The notes beneath the pieces were generated by a model. The model worked only from the letters and a program-made list of their open reading frames with translations, made no database searches and was not told the DNA's origin. This document shows positions 25,487-32,621 of a stretch of 32,621 nt of DNA, one piece after another. The stretch spans positions 1-32,621 of the forward strand of contig JALVJO010000110.1 in assembly GCA_027028245.1 (NCBI GenBank). Direction: 5' to 3'. Source of the stretch: Deltaproteobacteria bacterium. Lineage in GTDB: Bacteria > Desulfobacterota > Dissulfuribacteria > Dissulfuribacterales > QOAL01. The position numbers and the translations under genes were made by a program. Each line of letters begins with the position of its first letter. The first letter of the stretch is position 1.

Positions 25487-26752
25487 TTAATCCTCCCACT
25501 GAGGGATGGTTTCACCCCTGATGAGGTCTTCATAGGTCTCCCTCTGTCTGATTATCTCAAAACGGCTGCCTCTGACCATGACCTCTGCAGCCCGTGGCCT
25601 GGAATTATAATTGGATGACATGGTAAACCCGTAGGCACCGGCACTCATGACTGTCAAAAGTTCTCCAGGGGATAAAATTGGTAAATCCCTGTCCCGTGCC
25701 AGAAAGTCTCCTGTTTCGCAGATGGGTCCGACAACATCCACTGTGATGTTATCTGCCCCCGGCCTTTCATGTACAGGCCTGATTTCGTGATAGGCATCGT
25801 AGAGACTTGGACGGCCAAGGTCGTTCATTGCCGCATCCACCACGTAGAAGGTTTTAAGGGAATTTTTCTTGGTGTACAGCAGCCTGGTTACAAGGACACC
25901 GCTATTGCCGCATATTGCCCGGCCGGGTTCCATGATGATGGTCTGGCTAAGACCGCTTGCCCTTTTCAGGATAGACGACACATAGTCTTCAGGTTCGGGC
26001 GGTGATTCGCCATGATAGGAAATACCGAGACCGCCTCCCAGGTCGACATAGGAAGGATTTATCCCCTCTGATTGCAGTTTTTCCAGAAGAATTTTTATCT
26101 TTTCAAATGCATGGACAAAGGGATCTGTTTCAAGGATCTGGGATCCTATATGGAAGGCTATGCCCGTGACCTCCAGCCAGGACCTGCGGCTTGCCTTCCT
26201 ATATGCATCAAGTGCCTGTTCGATGGAAAGACCGAACTTGTTTTTCTTGAGGCCTGTGGAAATGTAAGGATGAGTCTTTGGATCCACGTCCGGGTTTACC
26301 CTGATGGCTATCCTGGCCTTTTTCTTCTCCCTTGAGGCTACGGCATCAATGACCTCCAATTCTTCCATGGATTCCACGTTGAACATGAGTATGTCTTCCT
26401 TGAGGGCGTAGGCCATTTCGCTCCGGGTTTTCCCAACCCCCGAGTAGACAATGCGTCCGGCCGGGATACCTGCCTTAAGGGCCCTGAAAAGTTCTCCCCC
26501 GGAGACAATGTCTGCGCCAGCTCCAAGCTCACCAAGGGTATTGAGCACTGCAAGATTGCTGTTTGCCTTTACTGCAAAGCAGACGAGATGGGGTGTTTGG
26601 CCAAAGGCTTCCTCATAGGCTCGAAAACGGGAAACCAGATGGGAATATGAATAGCAGTACACAGGGGTGCCTGTCTTGCTGGCTATTTTCCTTATGGGGA
26701 CTTGTTCACAGTAAAGTTCTCCGTCCTTGTAATAAAAGATGTCATCCTTCAT
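25487..26752 (-). CDS. lysA: Diaminopimelate decarboxylase
   Basis: PLP enzyme for the last step of lysine synthesis, meso-DAP to L-lysine. The fold-type III barrel shows the PLP lysine Lys62 in CFAVKANSN, GAGADIVSGGEL, the HIGSQI block, GGGLGISY and the EPGRAICGNSG phosphate/pyridoxal motif; the C-terminal CETGDFLARDR supplies the expected active-site Cys and Glu. Length 421 is typical. AAAGGA precedes the start by 9 bases. It lies 21 bp after the lipoprotein gene and 5 bp before dapF. Confidence 0.96.
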   Translation of the reverse strand: MKDDIFYYKDGELYCEQVPIRKIASKTGTPVYCYSYSHLVSRFRAYEEAFGQTPHLVCFAVKANSNLAVLNTLGELGAGADIVSGGELFRALKAGIPAGRIVYSGVGKTRSEMAYALKEDILMFNVESMEELEVIDAVASREKKKARIAIRVNPDVDPKTHPYISTGLKKNKFGLSIEQALDAYRKASRRSWLEVTGIAFHIGSQILETDPFVHAFEKIKILLEKLQSEGINPSYVDLGGGLGISYHGESPPEPEDYVSSILKRASGLSQTIIMEPGRAICGNSGVLVTRLLYTKKNSLKTFYVVDAAMNDLGRPSLYDAYHEIRPVHERPGADNITVDVVGPICETGDFLARDRDLPILSPGELLTVMSAGAYGFTMSSNYNSRPRAAEVMVRGSRFEIIRQRETYEDLIRGETIPQWED

Positions 26753-26773
26753 GAATCGGGATCCTTTGCAGTT

Positions 26774-27826
26774 TTAACGTATGTCTATGTAAATTATCTT
26801 CGATGGAGGACTTTCATTCGGGGGATAGGAATCATCCACAGCTGTAACAAAGTATCCGTAGCGCCCCGGGGGCAGACTGGTTCTGTCTGTAAAAGACGTG
26901 GTTTTTATAGGATGCAGGTTGAGCTTAAAGATGATCTTTGATGGATCTTTCCTGTAGATATTGTAACCCGATATATCGTACCGTTTGGTCTTACTCCACA
27001 ACACGGCAATGCCTTCTGGATCTTTTCTGACGTCCAGCAGAACAGGCGCCTTCAGGTGGCCGAACCCCTTGGCCCTTACCAGTAGGGGAAGGGATGGTCT
27101 TCCCGGGATATCAGTACCGTGGTATGAAAATACAGGAATTACCTTGTATTCTGCATACCTGTAAGTACGCCTGATTTTGTCCATATAAGACGTTTCCTTG
27201 ACACCCTTTCGCAGGGTGGTCCAGGTCTTTTCATCGTCAAATTTTCTCAGAATGCGGTATTTGAGCGGCCCCTTTAGTGGAAGCCCGTCCTGGAATTTCG
27301 CCGGCGGAAGCCATTTAATCAGTATGCCCTTTTCAGATACCTTGGCCGTCAGGTTCTGGGCGGCATCAGGAGGACAGTGCCAGGCAAAGGAGATCTTATT
27401 GGAAAGGTCTGAGACATTGAGCAGGTTTTTTACAGTTCTTACCTGGTAAATATAATAATAGCCGGGCCTAAGCGTGGTGTCTTCATAGCTTATTTTCTGG
27501 CCGGGTTCAGGCTTGGAGTCCAGCCGGACTGAAATTGGTTCTTCATACCTGGGGGGGCAGTCCAGGCATCCGCCCTGGATCGGAACCTCTGCCTTGTAGA
27601 GCCTGAACTCCTTGACATGGGAAAGGGGGCTGCCGTCGTGGTTTCTAACAGGCACTGTCCAGGAAAGAATGACCCCCTTTGCAGTTATCTTGTAGGACAG
27701 GTCCTTTATTCTCTCAGGCCTCAGGGTGCCGGGAGGAACAGGCGCCCTTTTTCTTCCGCACGAAACAGGCAGCAAGAAGAGACACATAAACAGGATGCAG
27801 GCGGCCTTTTTTAGGTTTTCCTTCAT
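26774..27826 (-). CDS. Lipoprotein with fibronectin type III-like domains
   Basis: 350 residues. The N-terminus MKENLKKAACILFMCLFLLPVSC is a lipoprotein signal peptide (Cys23), followed by basic GRKRAPVPPG. Three beta-sandwich repeats fit fibronectin type III: each has an ILSW/LIKW/AVLW strand and a YxYxxxxV strand (YYYIYQVRTVK, YRYAEYKVIPV, GRYGYFVTAVD), at about 38-145, 150-245 and 255-350. It probably binds another envelope protein or polymer; function unknown. Its ATG overlaps the argH stop (ATGA). A lipoprotein gene just before lysA is a known arrangement (small LppL), but this protein is much larger. An alternative start at 27850 would run further into argH. Confidence 0.85.
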   Translation of the reverse strand: MKENLKKAACILFMCLFLLPVSCGRKRAPVPPGTLRPERIKDLSYKITAKGVILSWTVPVRNHDGSPLSHVKEFRLYKAEVPIQGGCLDCPPRYEEPISVRLDSKPEPGQKISYEDTTLRPGYYYIYQVRTVKNLLNVSDLSNKISFAWHCPPDAAQNLTAKVSEKGILIKWLPPAKFQDGLPLKGPLKYRILRKFDDEKTWTTLRKGVKETSYMDKIRRTYRYAEYKVIPVFSYHGTDIPGRPSLPLLVRAKGFGHLKAPVLLDVRKDPEGIAVLWSKTKRYDISGYNIYRKDPSKIIFKLNLHPIKTTSFTDRTSLPPGRYGYFVTAVDDSYPPNESPPSKIIYIDIR

Positions 27827-29235
27827 GTCAGTCTGAAATCGGCCAGCCATCTTTCTGCCTCATGGAGCTGGTCTTTTACAGGGATGGTGCCTGTGCCTCC
27901 AGGGCACTTTCTTGAATCAACAGAGCCCCTTACGTCCAGGACACGGAAGACATCTTCATCTATTTCAGGGTGCAGGGACTGCAGCTCGGAAAGTGTCAGG
28001 TCCGTGAGCTCCTTTTTTGATGCAAGGCACTTTGCCACCGCCTTTCCGACGATTTCATGTGCCTGCCTGAAGGGGACTCCCTTTTTGACAAGGTAATCGG
28101 CAAGATCCGTGGCTGTAAGAAAACCTGTCCTGGAATCGTCGGCCAGCCTGTCTTCACGCGGTTTCATACCGGCAACAAGGAATTTGGTTATGTTCAGGCA
28201 GGCCGAGCAAGTATCAAGTGCATCAAAAAGGGCCTCCTTATCCTCCTGGAGATCCCTGTTGTAGGCCAGGGGCAGCCCCTTGAGCAGGGTGAGAAGGCCA
28301 ATAAGATGACCGTAGACCCTGCCGGTTTTGCCCCTTACGAGTTCCGGAACGTCGGGATTCTTTTTTTGGGGCATGATGCTGGAGCCTGTACAAAATTCAT
28401 CCGGCAGTTCAACATAGGAAAATTCAGAAGACGTCCATATCACGAGTTCCTCGGAAAGACGGCTTAGATGCATCATGATCACGGACAGGACAAAGACAAA
28501 TTCGATGGCAAAATCCCTGTCGGAAACCGCGTCCAGACTGTTGGCACTTATATCGTCAAAACCAAGTTCCCTTGCAGTCATGAAACGATCGATCTCGAAA
28601 TCGGTTCCAGCAAGGGCGGCACTTCCCAGGGGGAGAATATTTACCCGTCCAAGGCAGTCCCTTAGTCTCAAACGATCCCGCCTGAACATCTGGAAATATG
28701 CCAGCATGTGATGCGACCACAGGACAGGCTGGGCCTTTTGAAGATGTGTAAAACCGGGCATTACAAGGCCCAAGTGCTCCCTGGCCTGATGAATAAAAGC
28801 CCCCTGCAGACCTGCAAGCAGTCTGTCTATGAGAAAGATCTGTTCACGTACGAACATCCTCAGGTCTGTAGCCACCTGGTCGTTTCTGGATCTTGCCGTG
28901 TGCAGCCTGCCTCCAGCCTCGCCGATGGCATCGGTAAGGGCCTTTTCGATGTTCATGTGGACGTCTTCAAGTTCGGGCTTCCAATCAAAGCTTTTATTTT
29001 CTATGGCAAGCTTTATATCCTGAAGCCCGGAGACTATTCTTTCCGCATCTTCTGGAGAAATGACTCCGCACCTTGCCAGCATGCGGGCATGGGCCTGGCT
29101 GCCAAGGATGTCCTGGGAATAAAGGCGCCTGTCAAAGTGCTCTGAGGCAGAAAATTTTTCTACCATCTCGTTGGTGGTCTGGGAAAATCTGCCTCCCCAG
29201 AGTTTCTTCTTGTTTTTCCCTTGCTGGTTTTCCAC
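27823..29235 (-). CDS. argH: Argininosuccinate lyase
   Basis: Cleaves argininosuccinate to arginine and fumarate. The lyase signature GSSIMPQKKNPDVPELVRGK is intact, as are KLWGGRFSQ near the N-terminus, DVHMNIEKAL, HTARSRNDQVATDLR and THLQKAQPVLWSHH. The 470-residue length is standard. Start is a GTG with GGAG 10 bases upstream. First gene of the argH-lipoprotein-lysA-dapF operon, which therefore joins arginine and lysine synthesis; a terminator 56 bp upstream separates it from ahcY. Confidence 0.96.
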   Translation of the reverse strand: MENQQGKNKKKLWGGRFSQTTNEMVEKFSASEHFDRRLYSQDILGSQAHARMLARCGVISPEDAERIVSGLQDIKLAIENKSFDWKPELEDVHMNIEKALTDAIGEAGGRLHTARSRNDQVATDLRMFVREQIFLIDRLLAGLQGAFIHQAREHLGLVMPGFTHLQKAQPVLWSHHMLAYFQMFRRDRLRLRDCLGRVNILPLGSAALAGTDFEIDRFMTARELGFDDISANSLDAVSDRDFAIEFVFVLSVIMMHLSRLSEELVIWTSSEFSYVELPDEFCTGSSIMPQKKNPDVPELVRGKTGRVYGHLIGLLTLLKGLPLAYNRDLQEDKEALFDALDTCSACLNITKFLVAGMKPREDRLADDSRTGFLTATDLADYLVKKGVPFRQAHEIVGKAVAKCLASKKELTDLTLSELQSLHPEIDEDVFRVLDVRGSVDSRKCPGGTGTIPVKDQLHEAERWLADFRLT

Positions 29236-29290
29236 TTAAACAATACTCCGGATAATTCATCCCGAATCTGGTTCAAAAACTCAAAAAAAC

Positions 29291-29321
29291 AAAAGGGCAG
29301 AAACCATTCTTCTGCCCTTTT
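29291..29321 (-). terminator. Intrinsic terminator after ahcY
   Basis: A perfect 12-bp stem (AAAAGGGCAGAA with TTCTGCCCTTTT) and a 7-base loop. On the minus strand it is followed by G and seven T residues; the plus side also has a short T-run. It lies about 155 bp past the ahcY stop. The 29322-29476 stretch between them holds no gene that I can see. Confidence 0.88.
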
Positions 29322-29476
29322 TAAAAGTTATGACTGGTTATGTAAACAGCTTTTTTCAGGCAGCTGTTAAACCGGGAGCATCATTCCAAATTATGCGCTT
29401 CAGATGCCCGAGAATACGTCTCTGCATCCAGTAGGTTTTGCATCTTTGGCAAACCTAAGAACTGCGTATTTTGGGA

Positions 29477-30763
<1,287 letters not shown>

Positions 30764-30772
30764 TCATAAAGG

Positions 30773-31927
30773 CTAAAGACCTGCCTTTTCCTTTAAAGTT
30801 TCCACCATGTCAAGCTTTTCCCAGGTAAACTCCGGCTCAGGCCTGCCGAAATGCCCGTAGGCAGCAGTCTTCTTGTAGATGGGTCTCCTGAGATCCAGGT
30901 ACTCGATGATGTCCTTGGGCTTGAAGCTGAAATTTTCCTCTATGAGTTTTACAATGGCATCTTGTGGAATCTTTTCTGTGCCGAAGGTCCGTACGTTTAT
31001 TGCCAGGGGTTTTGTTACGCCGATGGCATAGGCCACCTGGACCTCGCATTCTCCGGCAATGCCTGCTGCGACAATGTTCTTGGCAACGTAGCGGGCCATG
31101 TAAGAGGGGGACCGGTCCACCTTCGTTGGATCCTTTCCGGAAAAGGCACCTCCGCCGTGATGGCCTCTGCCTCCGTAGGTATCTACTATGATCTTTCTTC
31201 CTGTAACCCCGCAGTCTGCCAGCGGCCCGCCTACCACGAACCTGCCGGTGCTGTTGATGAAATATTTAGTCTCCTTGGTCAGGTGCTCAGGTGCCACAAC
31301 CGGCTTTATGACCTCTTCGATAATGGCCTCTTCTACCTCCTTGTGGGTCACGTCCGGGGTGTGCTGGGCCGCTACCACCAGGGAATGGACTGATACGGGT
31401 TTTCTGTCCTTGTACTGGATGGTGACCTGTGATTTACCGTCCGGCCTGAGGAATGGAATTACGCCATTTTTACGGACCTGCGCCAGCTTCTGGGCAAGTT
31501 TATGCGCATACCAGATGGGCATGGGCATAAAATCAGGTGTTTCATCAGTTGCATAGCCGAACATGAGGCCCTGGTCTCCTGCTCCTATGTCGCCGTTTCT
31601 GTCAACTCCCATGGCGATGTCAGGGGACTGCTTATCAATACTGGTAAGCACTGCACAGGTCTGCCAGTCAAAGCCCATACTTGAATCACTGTAACCTATT
31701 TCCTTTATGGTGCCTCTTACGACCTTGGGCATGTCCACGTAAGCTTCAGTTGTGATCTCGCCTGCTATCAGCGCCAGGCCCGTTGTAACCAATGTTTCGC
31801 AGGCAACCTTGGCATAGGGGTCCTTGGCCAGGATAGAGTCGAGAATGGCATCCGAGACCTGATCTGCAACCTTGTCGGGATGACCTTCGGTAACGGATTC
31901 GGATGTAAACAAAAAATCTGTCATCAT
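30773..31927 (-). CDS. metK: S-adenosylmethionine synthetase
   Basis: Makes S-adenosylmethionine from methionine and ATP. Family motifs are complete: [24 protein letters not shown] at the N-terminus, [19 protein letters not shown] and [23 protein letters not shown]. The length of 384 residues is normal. The start is ATGATGACAG at 31927, preceded by AGGAGG 11 bases upstream; open frame runs upstream into the tRNA gene but codes for nothing. I looked for a SAM riboswitch in the 80 bp before it and found none; a small terminator stands there instead. Confidence 0.97.
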   Translation of the reverse strand: MMTDFLFTSESVTEGHPDKVADQVSDAILDSILAKDPYAKVACETLVTTGLALIAGEITTEAYVDMPKVVRGTIKEIGYSDSSMGFDWQTCAVLTSIDKQSPDIAMGVDRNGDIGAGDQGLMFGYATDETPDFMPMPIWYAHKLAQKLAQVRKNGVIPFLRPDGKSQVTIQYKDRKPVSVHSLVVAAQHTPDVTHKEVEEAIIEEVIKPVVAPEHLTKETKYFINSTGRFVVGGPLADCGVTGRKIIVDTYGGRGHHGGGAFSGKDPTKVDRSPSYMARYVAKNIVAAGIAGECEVQVAYAIGVTKPLAINVRTFGTEKIPQDAIVKLIEENFSFKPKDIIEYLDLRRPIYKKTAAYGHFGRPEPEFTWEKLDMVETLKEKAGL

Positions 31928-31966
31928 GGTGTCTTTTTCCTCCTGGAAAATTTGAGGGCTGAATAC

Positions 31967-31989
31967 AAAAAAACCGGCAGTTCTGCCGG
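31967..31989 (-). terminator. Intrinsic terminator between the tRNA genes and metK
   Basis: CCGGCA-GAAC-TGCCGG on the minus strand followed by seven T residues. It ends the tRNA transcript 18 nt after the CCA end and about 40 nt before the metK start. metK must rely on read-through or a promoter within that short stretch. Confidence 0.75.
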
Positions 31990-32006
31990 ACTGGATGCTT
32001 AAAGAT

Positions 32007-32098
<92 letters not shown>

Positions 32099-32123
32099 TG
32101 ACGCCAAACATATTTTCAATTTG

Positions 32124-32211
32124 TGGCGGAGGGAGTAGGATTCGAACCCACGGTGCCTCTCGGCACAGCGGTTTTCAAGACCGCCGCCTTAAACCACTCG
32201 GCCATCCCTCC
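32124..32211 (-). tRNA. tRNA-Ser (anticodon UGA)
   Basis: Acceptor GGAGGGA/TCCCTCC, D-arm GGCCGAGTGGTTTAAGG, anticodon loop CTTGAAA (UGA, reads UCN), variable arm TGTGCCGAGAGGCAC, T-loop GGTTCGAATCC, discriminator G and encoded CCA. It lies 25 bp upstream of the other serine tRNA; the shared promoter makes them one transcript. Confidence 0.97.
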
Positions 32212-32245
32212 GCAGGGGTCGACCTCCAGGTCGGTAAGTTAAAAT

Positions 32246-32274
32246 AATGTACTTAAAGCCAAAATTTTAGTCAA
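32246..32274 (-). promoter_or_regulatory. Sigma-70 promoter of the serine tRNA genes
   Basis: Minus strand TTGACT (32274-32269), 17-bp spacer, TACATT (32251-32246). Start expected near 32239. A hairpin CGACCT-CC-AGGTCG (32220-32233) lies in the short leader. Confidence 0.75.
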
Positions 32275-32501
32275 GAACGTAAATCCCGCACGGTAAAAGG
32301 GAAAAAATTGTTTTTTTGTATTTTTATAAACAATTAACTTTCAAAAAACACATCGGCAAAATTCACGTCTTACGTGAATGTTCTCTTTTGTTTTTTGCCC
32401 CCTTTTGCCGTACAGGATTTATAAAGAATTAGAAGGCTTATCTTCATCCCGGCAGATACAGGCGGCTTGATCGGCCCTTTCCAGGATTGAATGTATGTTT
32501 G
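32275..32501. other. Intergenic region with inverted repeats
   Basis: ATTCACGT-CTT-ACGTGAAT (32361-32379) is a perfect 8-bp dyad, nested inside CGGCAAAA (32353-32360) and TTTTGCCG (32403-32410). It may form a hairpin after the gene at the right edge, or be an operator. No gene seen. Confidence 0.4.
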
Positions 32502-32621
32502 TCAGTGAAGGAAGAGTTTTATGAGCTCAAAGAGAAAGGGGATTGTCAGAAAGCTTAGAAATATTCCGATTCCTACAAGGGCTGCTGTAAGTCTCGGCGC
32601 AAGGTCTGCCAGGATGGCCAG
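32502..32621 (-). CDS. C-terminal end of a membrane protein (partial; possibly AEC-type transporter)
   Basis: The last 39 codons of a gene that starts beyond the right edge: LAILADLAPRLTAALV, then a hydrophobic helix GIGIFLSFLTIPFLFELIKLFLH and a TGA stop. A final helix with an LSFLTIP turn resembles the end of auxin-efflux-carrier (AEC) family permeases, but so short a piece cannot fix the family. Confidence 0.55.
   Translation of the reverse strand: MAILADLAPRLTAALVGIGIFLSFLTIPFLFELIKLFLH

Overview
The window is bacterial chromosome from a Gram-negative organism. TonB-dependent and beta-barrel outer-membrane proteins, several lipoproteins, NtrC/sigma-54 control, and the argH-lipoprotein-lysA-dapF and metK-ahcY gene orders together suggest Desulfobacterota (former Deltaproteobacteria). 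That placement is inference; there is no rRNA or other marker here to settle it.

Positions 5-11486 are all on the minus strand. A four-gene unit encodes a CHASE2/HD-GYP protein, a FecR-domain protein with a His-rich tail, a sensor histidine kinase and an NtrC-type sigma-54 response regulator. It is followed by an AT-rich gap with a near-ideal -24/-12 (sigma-54) promoter and a 22-bp perfect palindrome at enhancer distance. That promoter faces a two-gene operon: an Sfp-type phosphopantetheinyl transferase overlapping a 1345-residue Pls-like synthetase (adenylation, carrier, then three membrane/left-handed-beta-helix modules). Members of that family make poly-amino acids such as epsilon-poly-lysine. 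Together this reads as a signal-controlled, self-contained poly-amino-acid locus, and it is the best candidate for a new system in the window.

Positions 11947-16267 are accessory. They hold an outer-membrane beta-barrel protein, two exported proteins with unusual low-complexity metal-ligand-rich tracts (a Met/His repeat joined to EF-hand-like DxDGDGICD loops, and an Asp/His repeat linking two GLWY modules), and an 860-bp gap with an orphan terminator, GC-rich hairpins and a decayed IS3-family transposase.

Positions 16268-18472 (minus) are a nitroreductase-lipoprotein-coaBC operon. Positions 18771-24315 (plus) are a tightly overlapped TonB receptor-YfiR-hybrid histidine kinase operon. A 236-bp MITE-like palindromic element with 8-bp target duplications follows at 24346-24581.

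Positions 24660-32211 (minus) are housekeeping: the argH-lipoprotein-lysA-dapF operon (arginine and lysine/DAP synthesis), metK-ahcY (S-adenosylmethionine cycle), and two serine tRNA genes behind a good sigma-70 promoter. The right edge carries the C-terminal end of a membrane protein. All calls come from reading the sequence; no database search was possible.
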